From: Campylobacter jejuni subsp. jejuni 414
Lineage (GTDB): Bacteria; Campylobacterota; Campylobacteria; Campylobacterales; Campylobacteraceae
DNA length: 64,000 bases
Assembly (NCBI GenBank): GCA_000163995.1
Contig: CM000855.1
Coordinates: 516,028-580,027, forward strand
Direction: 5' to 3'
Position 1 is the first letter of the stretch. The number at the start of each line of letters is the position of its first letter. The position numbers and the translations under genes are program-made. The notes under the pieces were generated by a model, which was given only the letters and a program-made list of their open reading frames with translations, did not search any database and had not been told where the DNA came from. Of the stretch, positions 38,335-47,169 are shown in pieces.

Positions 38335-38777
38335 ATACTCAAAACACTTTAAAAAAGCACTTAATTAAAATCATACATACCTTAAGAAAAGATGCTAATT
38401 TAGAAGATGATGAAAGCTATCGCTGGGTATTAAATCAAAGATATGCTAAAACTTCAAGCAAGGATTTAAGTATAGATGAGCTTAGGGACTTTGCTAAAAC
38501 TTTGGGTTATGATGAGAAGTTTTTAAAAAAGCAAAATGCTAAAAAAGCAAGATATTTTAAAAATGAAAGTGCTAAAAGTGGAAAGGCTACAAAGAAGCAG
38601 CTTAATATGATACAAGCTATTTGGAGTAAAAACGCTAAAAATCCTACACAATGGGCTTTAAGAGAATTTATTAATAATATCATTAAAAAACGTCCTTTGC
38701 ATCTTTGGTATTTAGATACAGAAGAAGCTAATAAAGTGATTTTAGGGCTTAAAAATTTAGAAAACAAGTATCAATGA
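38331..38777 (+). CDS. gemA: Regulatory protein GemA (DUF1018)
   Basis: A 148-residue homologue of Mu GemA/gp16, a phage protein that alters host gene expression. ESYRWVLNQRYAKTSSKDLS and the C-terminal KKQLNMIQAIWSKNAKNPTQ fit the DUF1018 family. It comes just before the Mor-like activator, as in Mu. Confidence 0.85.
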   Translation: MNTQNTLKKHLIKIIHTLRKDANLEDDESYRWVLNQRYAKTSSKDLSIDELRDFAKTLGYDEKFLKKQNAKKARYFKNESAKSGKATKKQLNMIQAIWSKNAKNPTQWALREFINNIIKKRPLHLWYLDTEEANKVILGLKNLENKYQ

Positions 38778-38831
38778 AAAAAAATTAACTTTTTTGTTAT
38801 AATTTGCAAAAACACTCAAATAGGACTAGCA

Positions 38832-39116
38832 TTGCTTAGCAATAACGAATACTTTGAATATTTTATTGATTTTGTGAAAAATAACGATAAGCGAGAAATT
38901 TTAAAAGAATTTGGCGGTGCAAATATTTATATACCAAGCTATAAAACCTTACTTAGAGATGAAGAATTAAAAGAGGATTTTAAAACGCTTATAAAACAGG
39001 GTTTAACCACTAAAAACGCAAGTGTAGAATGTGCCAAAAAATACGATTTGAGTTTAAATGCTGTGTATTTAATCACTAAAGAATTAAGAGAAAATTTAGA
39101 GCCAAGTTTGTTTTAG
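38832..39116 (+). CDS. mor: Mor/C-family late transcription activator
   Basis: The 94-residue protein has LKEFGGANIYIPSYKTLLRD (the Mor dimerisation beta-strand motif) and a C-terminal HTH (NASVECAKKYDLSLNAVYLI). Mor of Mu activates the middle promoter; with no separate C protein seen, this one may switch on the late genes. The start is TTG behind AGGA. It is the last canonical gene of the early block. Confidence 0.8.
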   Translation: MLSNNEYFEYFIDFVKNNDKREILKEFGGANIYIPSYKTLLRDEELKEDFKTLIKQGLTTKNASVECAKKYDLSLNAVYLITKELRENLEPSLF

Positions 39117-39240
39117 TTTTTTCTTTGGTTTTTATAAAAACTTCAATTAAATTTGCAATATTTATTAAAATATGATAGCATTTAAGCTTAAAGAGCCTTC
39201 TAATTTGTCAAGGTTTTTCTATGTTGTTAGGGGAAATTAA

Positions 39241-39441
39241 ATGGAAAAATTGGTTAGAGATAGTTATGGAAAGATAAATTATATTAATGATTTTTGCAAC
39301 AATAATGGTAGTGTTGGACAATTAACTTACGGAAAAGATAATCCAAAGCTTCACAAAAGTCTTAAAAAAACAAGTGATTTTTTAGATAGAATGTATGAAA
39401 AATATAATGTAGAGGAAAAAATTGCAAACAAGAATTTTTAA
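39241..39441 (+). CDS. Cargo gene 1, hypothetical (66 residues)
   Basis: A small basic protein (MEKLVRDSYGKINYINDFCN, ending EEKIANKNF) of unknown family, with an AGGGG ribosome site. It overlaps the start of the 244-residue gene by 20 bases, like antitoxin-toxin or other two-gene modules. It lies at the junction between early and late genes, a usual place for cargo. The 39117-39240 gap shows nothing definite. Confidence 0.55.
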   Translation: MEKLVRDSYGKINYINDFCNNNGSVGQLTYGKDNPKLHKSLKKTSDFLDRMYEKYNVEEKIANKNF

Positions 39442-40156
39442 TTCTTTTTTCTTTCTATATGGCAGATATCTACAATATGATTTAATTCATTCTCTCGAAC
39501 AAAAAACAAAAATAGGTAGAAATGTTGATTTATTGATAGAATTTCGGGATTTTTTCAAATTGCTTATTTCTTCTAAATTAAAACAAGAAGAAGAGAAAAA
39601 AGGTTTTAAGAATTTAGAAACAGATATTAAAAATTACATTGGTGATAAGCAACAAGAATGTCTAGATATTAAAATTGATAAAATTAGCGGTTCTGCTTTC
39701 GATTATAGTATGTTATTAACAGAGAATTTTAAAGACTTGTTATCGGATTTTTGCATTTCTTGTCAAGATTTTAGATTTATTGACAATATAGAGCACGATG
39801 AAGGTCAAGAATTTATAAAAGACAAAGATGGAAGAAGTGTTTTAGTCCAAGCTTTACTTGAATTTAATAATGCCTTATCTCATATTTTTACAAGTGTTTA
39901 TCACGGAAATGACGATTTAGGGAATATAAACAAAGCAAAAAATCATCTTTATAGAGGAACACTTGACAATTATAAAATGTTCATCAGATTATCTATTGGG
40001 TCAGTAAAACAAAAAAATTCAAAATTATTTAAAAAATTTAAGGATATAAGAATGCAAGAATTGTTATATCTTGGAAAAGATATACAAGGAAAAATAATAA
40101 ATAATGAGCAATTACACAAACAATACAAAGAACTCTACAACGAAATTTTATCATAA
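39422..40156 (+). CDS. Cargo gene 2, hypothetical helical protein (244 residues)
   Basis: A soluble, mostly helical protein of unknown family. The segment NKAKNHLYRGTLDNYKMFIR near the C-terminus recalls helices in HEPN-like and abortive-infection proteins, but a clear RNase motif (R-x4-6-H) is not visible. The TTG start overlaps cargo gene 1. It converges on the minus-strand late gene D, leaving 14 bases. A defence or lysogenic-conversion role is only suggested by location. Confidence 0.55.
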   Translation: MQTRIFNSFFFLYGRYLQYDLIHSLEQKTKIGRNVDLLIEFRDFFKLLISSKLKQEEEKKGFKNLETDIKNYIGDKQQECLDIKIDKISGSAFDYSMLLTENFKDLLSDFCISCQDFRFIDNIEHDEGQEFIKDKDGRSVLVQALLEFNNALSHIFTSVYHGNDDLGNINKAKNHLYRGTLDNYKMFIRLSIGSVKQKNSKLFKKFKDIRMQELLYLGKDIQGKIINNEQLHKQYKELYNEILS

Positions 40157-40170
40157 AAATTTACAAAAAC

Positions 40171-41148
40171 TTAACTCTCAAACTCCACACTAATTGTATA
40201 AGCTGAGTCATTAAAGCTATGGCTCACGCTTTTAATGCTAAATTCATAATTATCCATATTAATATCTTTAATCTTTAGTTTTCCACCCGCTCTTATTTCC
40301 CTTCCTATAAGTTCACACCTGCCATTTAGCCCGCCTTTTTGAAGTCCATCTAATTTAGCCTGTGCTTTTTTAAAAGCTTCATTATCACTTTTTGGCTCTG
40401 CTATTTGCATTTTATATACATTTTCCCCGCTTCCTACTTTTATGCTTTTTACCTTAGCTTCATTAATATCTTGCCATTCTGCTATTACGGCAGAGTATTC
40501 ATTTCTAGCACTTTCTGAAATTTCTAATGAAATACATTCTTTTAAAGCTATTTCAAATAAAGGTAAATTTTCATTCTTGTTTGTAATATTTGCAGAGTTT
40601 TCTCCTATCTTACCATCTTTTGGGGTAATGATTAAAGTATTTTCTTTTACACAGCAAATAAAACCGTAATCAAAAAGCAATTTATACAAAAACTCTAAAT
40701 TGTTTTGATTATTTTGCAATATGCTTACTATGTTTTGATCCTCACCGCTTGTTTTAATTTTTAAATTGTTTTCATTTGCGATTTTTTTTGCTATGGTAAA
40801 AAGAGTAGTATTTTCAAAGCTTCTTGTCTTTTTCTCTTTTATATTTGCATTTCCTTTTCCGCTAAAATTAATAGCACTTGCTCTAACTTCAGTGATATTT
40901 GAAGTATAGTTTTTACTTACTACATTTACACTAAAGCTTCCACATTTAAAAAGCTTTTCAATGCCTAACCAAAGTTCCAAACTATCTCCAAAAAGTGGTT
41001 TAGAATAAAGCCCAAAAACACTAAGGCTAATCTCATCGCTTTCAGCTTTTTCTTTATCTTCGTAATTAATACTTATGAGATTTTTAGAAAGTTTTTGTGT
41101 GATATCTTTTCCTTTGGCAATAAGTTTAAACTTAGGTTTTTTTACCAT
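40171..41148 (-). CDS. Tail protein D (P2 gpD / Mu gp45-like late control D)
   Basis: The 325-residue baseplate-hub-like protein of the gpD family has the N-terminal LISINYEDKEKAESDEISL, NLEFLYKLLFDYGFICCV and the C-terminal segment KLKIKDINMDNYEFSIKSVSHSF. In P2-like tails, D forms the hub to which the spike V attaches. It is the last gene of the minus-strand late block and overlaps X. Confidence 0.85.
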   Translation of the reverse strand: MVKKPKFKLIAKGKDITQKLSKNLISINYEDKEKAESDEISLSVFGLYSKPLFGDSLELWLGIEKLFKCGSFSVNVVSKNYTSNITEVRASAINFSGKGNANIKEKKTRSFENTTLFTIAKKIANENNLKIKTSGEDQNIVSILQNNQNNLEFLYKLLFDYGFICCVKENTLIITPKDGKIGENSANITNKNENLPLFEIALKECISLEISESARNEYSAVIAEWQDINEAKVKSIKVGSGENVYKMQIAEPKSDNEAFKKAQAKLDGLQKGGLNGRCELIGREIRAGGKLKIKDINMDNYEFSIKSVSHSFNDSAYTISVEFES

Positions 41149-41336
41149 AAAGCCTTTTCCTTACTTTCTTTGATTTCAATCTTAGGTAAAATCACTTTAT
41201 CTCCTGTTTTTAAAAGAGGCTCTAATCTTGGATTAGCTAATAAAACTTGATTAAAATATAAAAGTGTTCCATAATGTTTATAAACTATACTATCAAGCCT
41301 TTCGTTATTTGTGGCTATGTAAATTTTACTCATCAA
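41142..41336 (-). CDS. Tail protein X (gpX)
   Basis: A 64-residue LysM-like small protein (DSIVYKHYGTLLYFNQVLLA, LLKTGDKVILP) of the P2 gpX family. It starts inside the end of U and ends inside the start of D, the same U-X-D order as in P2. The second Met is an alternative start. Confidence 0.85.
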   Translation of the reverse strand: MMSKIYIATNNERLDSIVYKHYGTLLYFNQVLLANPRLEPLLKTGDKVILPKIEIKESKEKALW

Positions 41337-41700
41337 AGTCCCTTTCTAAATCCATACTAAAGCTTTGTGCTACAAAGCCACTTCCATCTACAAATGCACT
41401 TCTATTTTCATTTAAAGCTAAAATCACAAACTTACCATAATACTTTCCATTAGCTCCTGTTAAGATATAAGACTTTTGCTCTTTAGCCATATTCTCAAGT
41501 TTATCCAGATAAGTATTTCTATCCCCTTTTAAAGGTAAAGTTTTACCTTGAATTTTAATCTTTTCACTTTCTTTAGAACTTGCAAATAAAGCATTGTGAT
41601 TATTAAGTCTATTTTGACTTTGTATGCTAAAATCCAAGCTTCTTTCTAAATTATCAAAATTTAAAGCTTTAAATTCAAATTCTCCTAAAGCTAAAACCAT
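41326..41700 (-). CDS. Tail protein U (gpU)
   Basis: The 124-residue protein of the P2 gpU family (MVLALGEFEFKALNFDNLER, KTLPLKGDRNTYLDKL, GKYYGKFVILALNENRS) completes the tail top or hub assembly. AAAGGAG lies before the ATG. U-X-D is separated from the tape measure and lies next to the head genes on the opposite strand. Confidence 0.84.
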   Translation of the reverse strand: MVLALGEFEFKALNFDNLERSLDFSIQSQNRLNNHNALFASSKESEKIKIQGKTLPLKGDRNTYLDKLENMAKEQKSYILTGANGKYYGKFVILALNENRSAFVDGSGFVAQSFSMDLERDFDE

Positions 41701-41754
41701 TTAAACTCCTTTTTAGTTACATAAAGCTAAAATTTCAAAAGATAAGGTTGATAC

Positions 41755-43060
41755 CTAAAATGTAGTAGTAGGATACCCCAAATCACTTGGGCTATGTATT
41801 GTGAGTGCAAGTCTCACCGCCTTATCTAATCTTAATATAATTACCTTCATTCTTATTTCTTGCATCTACTTTGCCTAATGTAACTATTGCATTCGTTTTG
41901 CCAAACTTCTTTAATTTATAATCAGGTGTAATTACAATTTTATTTATACGACTAGCATCTTTTTTATCTTCAAAGAAATACAATAAAGAATTATTTACAT
42001 CATCCCAATAAACCTCTTTTGCTTCATCTAAAATCTTAACAATTTGCTTAATTTCATCAGCGTTTAAAGCTTGGTTATAATTTGCCTTTCTTTTAGGACT
42101 TGCGTGTAAAAGATTGTTTTTGCTAAGCGTAAAGTATAAATCTTCTAAGTCTTTTTTGTTAAGTTTTTCTAAAAATTCCTTAGTGCCTTTATCCATTTTA
42201 CCTACTTGTATGAAATTGATAGGATATTTTTGATTATCCTTAACAATCACTTCATCCACCATTTCATCTAGGCTTTTTTGCCAAGTGTAAAACTCTTTTT
42301 CATGAGTGAAATTTTTAACTTCTTTTGCTTTTTTAGCCGCATTTGATAACATATTAAGCTTGATAAAGTTTTGAATGACTTCGGCATTTTTTTGTTTATA
42401 AAGCTCGTCCAAAAGCTCTTCATTATTAAAGCCATTAAATTCGCTTTTTTCTAAATTGCTTGCAGGGGTTTTTAAATCTTTAACTTCACTTTCACCTACT
42501 GCTAAAACATAACATCTACAACCATAATCATGCATAGTTACATCAGGATAATGCGTGTCCCAAAAAGGATCATCTTTAGGTAAAACTATACCATCAAAGG
42601 CTCTGTGTTTATCTCTAACTAAAGAATCTTTTTGAGTGCAGTATTTAAAATAAGGTTTAGTGCTTTTCATTTGATTTTCATAAATTGCTTTAGCTTTAGC
42701 TTTTCTTGAGTTTTCTTCAAAGATTTTTTTTAATCTTGCACTATTAAAATGAGTTTTTTTAACTTCGCCTGTTTTGGAGTTTATGACTTCCTTTGAGCCC
42801 CACCAACCCTTAGCTTTTAATTTTTCCTCAGCAATTTTACTCCAAGTGCTAAATTTATCCCCATTTTTTATAGCATCTACTAAAGTATCTTGCATATCTT
42901 TTAGCAAGCTTTCATCCATAAGCTTAGCAATGGTAAAAACTTTTTTGTGGGTTGAATGTGAAAGCTCATCGCAATCAAAGCTAGCTTGTGGTTTTTTAAT
43001 TTTTAAATATTCAATAGCCTTAGTAGGTTCTGAAAAAAATCCTATTTTTACACTTGACAT
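41755..43060 (-). CDS. Mu gpF-like head protein fused to a possible PBECR nuclease domain, 3' frameshift
   Basis: Minor head protein F: residues 1-210 carry the family core, ending DDPFWDTHYPDV and CRCYVLAV. A C-terminal domain (LYFTLSKNNLLHASPKRKAN, VYWDDVNNSLLYFFED, KLKKFGKTNAIVTLGKVDAR) resembles the phage-type Barnase-EndoU-ColicinE5/D-RelE (PBECR) nucleases often fused to F. The frame as read stops at 41822. Shifting by one base near 41826 continues DKAVRLALTIHSPSDLGYPT-TTF to a TAG at 41755, which looks like the real tail. The break is not in a homopolymer. Confidence 0.75.
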
Positions 43061-43061
43061 T

Positions 43062-44411
43062 TTAATCCTCCAAGTATCCTAAAACACTGGAATTACTTAA
43101 GGCAATAAAAAGATGTTTTTCAAACTCGCTTTGTTCTAAGCTTGAAAAATTTTCTTTAAGCTTATTAAGTGCTTCATCAAAATCTTTACAATCTTTTACA
43201 ATGCTTTCAAATTGCTCTTTAAAAAACTTTGACATACTCTCATCAACTTTTAAATATTCCTTTTGTTCTAAAGCTTTATCGATAAAATCTTCTTCAAAAC
43301 TTTCTAGTTTTACTTTGTTTTCAAATAGAGTTTTTTTATATTCTTTATTTTCTTTTAGCGTTTTACTTTCTTGTGTTAAAGGTTCTTTTATAAGCTTACC
43401 TTCTACATTATAAGTACTCTTAATGTATTCCTCATCAAAATAAAAACCCATGTTAAAAAGTTTTAAATCTCTTTCACAAAGCTCACTTTTTGGCTCTGCT
43501 TCACTAAAAAATTGTACAAAAAGTTCATCTTTGAAATTATTGATTTCTTTAAAAAATTTAATGGCACGATTTAGGATAAAAAGTACGATTTGACCATCTT
43601 GCTGGGCTAAATCTTTTCTTATTTGATTATGTGACTGTGCAGCTGCTAAAGATCCACTGCTTACTTGTGAAGTTAAATTAGCCCCTAAAACCACGCTTCT
43701 TATTTGATTATCAAGATAATCTATTATTTCATTATAATTTGCCTTAGTCTTTGGCTGGATTAAATCAAGCTCTTCTTCTTTGTCAATAACCGCACTATCG
43801 CCATTTAGCATTTGATGAATTTCAGAAGCTAGTGCATCAGGATCACTATCTGTTTTTGCAACCGCCCAAGGAGAGCCAAACTTTTCTAAAAACTCCATCC
43901 AAAACTTTAAACTTGCATTTTTAAGTTTTATTGGAAAATAAAGTTTAGTTAATAATGCGTCGCCGTTTTTAAATAAAAAATTAGAGCCAAAAAGTCCATA
44001 AATTGCTTTTTTATCTTCTATAATTTCCTCGCAGCCATTGCCATTATAAATAAGCTCATCTTCTTTATTAAAACCAAAATTTCTAAAATCTCTTTGTTTT
44101 AAAATTGGATAATAAAAACCATCTTTTAACTTGTAATTAACCTCAAAAACATTTAATCCATAAAGATAGGTTTCTAAGATTTGTCCTATTAAATCAGGAT
44201 AGAAAAGATACTCAAAACTTTCTTTGATTTTTTCATTTTCACAAACGATTTGAAGCTCTTTAGCTAAAATCACACTTCTGCGTGATTGATGAGCTTGTGT
44301 AAAGCTTAAATCTTTAAAAATCATTCTTTGATCGTTTTCGCTAATTTTAAGCACATTTAAATAGCTTGAATTTATAAGAGTGTTAATAAGACTATTATTT
44401 TTTAATATCAC
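43062..44411 (-). CDS. Portal protein, DUF935 family (Mu gp29-like)
   Basis: The 449-residue portal of the DUF935 family shows FWMEFLEKFGSPWAVAKTDS, a shortened acidic loop, and ANLTSQVSSGSLAAAQSHNQ, typical of Mu gp29. The portal ring is the gate for DNA packing and the neck attachment point. It lies between terminase and F, as in Mu. Confidence 0.86.
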   Translation of the reverse strand: MILKNNSLINTLINSSYLNVLKISENDQRMIFKDLSFTQAHQSRRSVILAKELQIVCENEKIKESFEYLFYPDLIGQILETYLYGLNVFEVNYKLKDGFYYPILKQRDFRNFGFNKEDELIYNGNGCEEIIEDKKAIYGLFGSNFLFKNGDALLTKLYFPIKLKNASLKFWMEFLEKFGSPWAVAKTDSDPDALASEIHQMLNGDSAVIDKEEELDLIQPKTKANYNEIIDYLDNQIRSVVLGANLTSQVSSGSLAAAQSHNQIRKDLAQQDGQIVLFILNRAIKFFKEINNFKDELFVQFFSEAEPKSELCERDLKLFNMGFYFDEEYIKSTYNVEGKLIKEPLTQESKTLKENKEYKKTLFENKVKLESFEEDFIDKALEQKEYLKVDESMSKFFKEQFESIVKDCKDFDEALNKLKENFSSLEQSEFEKHLFIALSNSSVLGYLED

Positions 44412-44451
44412 TTCTCTTTTAGATTTAATTTCTTTTTTCTATATTTTTCCT

Positions 44452-46122
44452 TTAAAAACGCCTTACTCTTGGTACAGAACTAAAATTATGCTTTCTTCTC
44501 TTAATGCTGCTTTTTGTGCGTGCTAATAAAAATGCTCCGGCTAAGCTATCAGGTGCATCATCATTTTTACCTTCAGGAAAATCTAAAAGCTGATTTATAA
44601 GCATAGTTTGGCTTTTATGTAAAAAGAGTTCTTCATTTTCAAAGGCAATGCTTAAACCTTCGATGCATTCAAACTTGCTAACGCTATTATTTTTGCCACG
44701 CAAAGGCAAAAATACTCCACATTCTAAGCTTTTTTCTTGTAACCATTTTTTTAAGAAAAATTGTCCGCCATTGGTTTCAACTTCAATCAAACGACATTTA
44801 TAGATTTTTTGAAGATTAAAAATGGTTTTTATAATGCTTTGTGCTTTTAAGATTTTTACTATACTTTCTACCACATAAAAGCCCTTTGCACCTTTGCCAA
44901 TAATGGTAATTGCTGTAAAATCGCTTTTTGCTTTTTCTCCTGCTGGATCAATGTACATGTAATACTGATTAATGGATGGTAAAACATCATAAAAATTAAT
45001 TATTTCTTGGCTAAAGATTTGATTTTCACTTCTTGGATTATTAAGTTGCTCTTTATTAAAAGCTTTTAGATTTTCAGCTCTTAACTTCATTAAATCTTCC
45101 AAACTCTTAGCTTTGTTCCAAAGAACCTTGGCACCTTTATCCATTAAAGCTTTATTTTTTAAATAAAATTGATGAGCTGTATTAAAATCAACATTTCTAT
45201 AAAGTGTGGCGTATTCATCCCATAAATCAAGTCTTTGTGGAAACTCTTCGATAGAACGAAATACTTTTGGATTCCAAAAACCAAATTTTAATTTTCTAGC
45301 TAAAACACTATCATTATGCAAAATGGTTCCAATATAAAGCACATCCAAACTTCCATCAGCACTTCCTAAATTTAAAACCGCTTCATCCACCCAATCTTCT
45401 AATTTATCTCTTTGATCTTTGCTTCTAACATTGGTATCATTTTCTAAATCATCTAAAATAACTAAATCAGGTCTTTTAACTCCATATCTAACCCCACGCA
45501 GTCTTTTTCCACTACCAAAAGCTTTAATCTTTACACCATTATTGCTAACAAATTCACCCACACGCCAAGTTTTACCTATTCCTACCACTTCAGGAAAATC
45601 AAGCTTTAAATGTGGATTATCTTCAAGCTCTGCTTTTATAGCTTCAAGCATTCCTTCCATAAGTTCTACTGCATCTGAAATCTCTACTATAAAGCTTTTA
45701 TAATTAAAAACTAAACACCACAAAGGAAAGAGTTGCGAAGTATAGGTTGATTTACCATGTGCTCTTGGTGCGGCTATAGCGTGTTTTTCTCCTTTACCTT
45801 CTTTTTTAAGTGCGATTTTTTTAAAAACTTCATTTAAATGCAAATGCAAAGCACACTCGCCTTTAATGGTAAAATAATGTGGAAAGTAAGTTTTTGCAAA
45901 ATAATCAAAATCCACACTTGCTCTTTTAATTCTCTCTTCTTTTAAAGCAGGATTTAAATGGCTCTCATGCAAAAATTGAGTTTTTAATTCATTTTTTAAT
46001 TCCTCCATCCATTCCAAAAAGTCTTTTCTTTGCATAGCACTTTTTAAATCATTTGGAGTATTCTCGTGTTTTTGCTCGTTTAAGATTAAAAACTCATCAA
46101 GCTCTTCTTTGGAAAAAAGCAT
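44452..46122 (-). CDS. Terminase large subunit (Mu gp28-like)
   Basis: This headful packaging motor has 556 residues. The ATPase has a Walker-A-like AAPRAHGKSTYTSQLFP near residue 112 and Walker B LVILDDLEND. The nuclease domain has YMYIDPAGEKAKSDFTAI and the final DAPDSLAGAFLL, the acidic ligands of the RNase H fold. It overlaps the small-subunit gene by one base. Confidence 0.9.
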   Translation of the reverse strand: MLFSKEELDEFLILNEQKHENTPNDLKSAMQRKDFLEWMEELKNELKTQFLHESHLNPALKEERIKRASVDFDYFAKTYFPHYFTIKGECALHLHLNEVFKKIALKKEGKGEKHAIAAPRAHGKSTYTSQLFPLWCLVFNYKSFIVEISDAVELMEGMLEAIKAELEDNPHLKLDFPEVVGIGKTWRVGEFVSNNGVKIKAFGSGKRLRGVRYGVKRPDLVILDDLENDTNVRSKDQRDKLEDWVDEAVLNLGSADGSLDVLYIGTILHNDSVLARKLKFGFWNPKVFRSIEEFPQRLDLWDEYATLYRNVDFNTAHQFYLKNKALMDKGAKVLWNKAKSLEDLMKLRAENLKAFNKEQLNNPRSENQIFSQEIINFYDVLPSINQYYMYIDPAGEKAKSDFTAITIIGKGAKGFYVVESIVKILKAQSIIKTIFNLQKIYKCRLIEVETNGGQFFLKKWLQEKSLECGVFLPLRGKNNSVSKFECIEGLSIAFENEELFLHKSQTMLINQLLDFPEGKNDDAPDSLAGAFLLARTKSSIKRRKHNFSSVPRVRRF

Positions 46123-46604
46123 TAAATATCCATTGCTAAAATTTCTTTTTCTATAACACCGCTTTCCAAAAGTGATACGAGTTTAGTCACGCAATCTTTA
46201 TCATTTTTTAAATGACTTATGATAATTTCAACCACTTTTTTAGCAACATTTAAACGATAGCTGCTTGGATCTTCAAGACGAGCAACTTTTCTCATTTTTG
46301 AAAAGCTATCTCCTATCCTTGCAATGGCTTCAGTTTTTTTCTCGGCATTCATTTTTTCATCAGCATTGATATTTTCAATCGCACAGAACATTTGCTCAGT
46401 AAAACTTTCGTATAAAGAAGCACTTTCCTTATCTTTGATTTTTGAAGTTAAAAGATTAGCTTTTTGCTTATCCCAATCGCCATCTTTGGCTTTATAATTT
46501 CTAATCGTTTTTTCATTGCGGTTTAAAATTTTTGCAATTTTAAATATATCAAAACCTGTAATATAAAGCTCTTTTGCGAGTTCTTTTGATTCATTATTAG
46601 CCAT
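46122..46604 (-). CDS. Terminase small-subunit-like protein, DUF1804 (Mu gp27-like)
   Basis: The 160-residue protein has an N-terminal HTH (ITGFDIFKIAKILNRNEKTI), which suits DNA recognition by a small terminase. It matches the DUF1804 family of Mu gp27. It overlaps gp36 (by eight bases) and the large terminase. Confidence 0.8.
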   Translation of the reverse strand: MANNESKELAKELYITGFDIFKIAKILNRNEKTIRNYKAKDGDWDKQKANLLTSKIKDKESASLYESFTEQMFCAIENINADEKMNAEKKTEAIARIGDSFSKMRKVARLEDPSSYRLNVAKKVVEIIISHLKNDKDCVTKLVSLLESGVIEKEILAMDI

Positions 46605-47055
46605 TTATTCTCCTTAAATCCATTCTTTTTCTTTTAATTTTAAACGCTCTAACTTTATTTTGTGGAAAAAAATCATCCTCATCAATTTCAGTTGGAATTT
46701 TTTTATTTGCCATTTTTAAAAGCAAATCATTTGCCCATTCTCTAATATCCTCTAAGCCTTCTTTTGGAAAATCATTGCGGCGTTTTAATTCCATAATTGT
46801 AAGCTTTACACAGATATCTTTTAAAAGCGAAGTTGGGTTTTTAGGTATCTTTATAAAACTTGCAATATAACTTTGTGCATCGTTAATAGCATCATCAATC
46901 ACTTCTTTATCACAAACCCCATCTGCATTTAAATCACTAAGCTCTGCTATAGCATGAACACTTAGCTCTTTTATCAAATCTTTTTCATCTATCATAAAAA
47001 GATGCGTTTTAGCTTCTGTGATAAGTTCTTCTTCTAAAGTGTCTTGATAATTCAT
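46597..47055 (-). CDS. Mu gp36-like protein, DUF1320
   Basis: The 152-residue protein of the DUF1320 family (ELSDLNADGVCDKEVIDDAI, SYIASFIKIPK, LKRRNDF) is a head-to-tail connector in Mu-like phages. Three imperfect copies of the motif GGTTAAAAT lie just upstream of the start at 47070-47100. Confidence 0.8.
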   Translation of the reverse strand: MNYQDTLEEELITEAKTHLFMIDEKDLIKELSVHAIAELSDLNADGVCDKEVIDDAINDAQSYIASFIKIPKNPTSLLKDICVKLTIMELKRRNDFPKEGLEDIREWANDLLLKMANKKIPTEIDEDDFFPQNKVRAFKIKRKRMDLRRING

Positions 47056-47121
47056 TTTAAAAACCTTTTTTAATGTGGTTAAAATATGGTTAAAATCGTT
47101 TAAAATCTTTTTTTAATATCT

Positions 47122-47160
47122 TTTTAGCTTTAAAGGCAAAAAATGCTTTTAAAGCTAAAA
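47122..47160 (-). terminator. Long hairpin between capsid gene and gp36 gene
   Basis: TTTTAGCTTTAAA and its exact inverse form a 13-bp stem, with an inner GCA/TGC pairing, in the 114-bp gap after the capsid gene stop on the minus strand. No U-run follows in that direction, so it may be a processing site or partial terminator that keeps capsid message higher than downstream genes. Confidence 0.5.
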
Positions 47161-47169
47161 TTGTGCGTT

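Noticed and set aside
39241..40156. The two cargo genes as a single frameshifted gene
   Set aside because: Neither frame carries sensible protein beyond the 20-base overlap, and no one-base change in a run gives a smooth join. Two overlapping genes explain it better.
41738..41827. tRNA-like fold on the plus strand: 7-bp GATAAGG/CCTTATC acceptor-like stem, a GTGAG/CTCAC arm with a 7-base loop and a CCCAA/TTGGG arm
   Set aside because: The middle arm lacks U33 and a normal 7-base anticodon loop, the T-loop is wrong, and on the minus strand the same bases encode a good continuation of head protein F in another frame. It is coding DNA.
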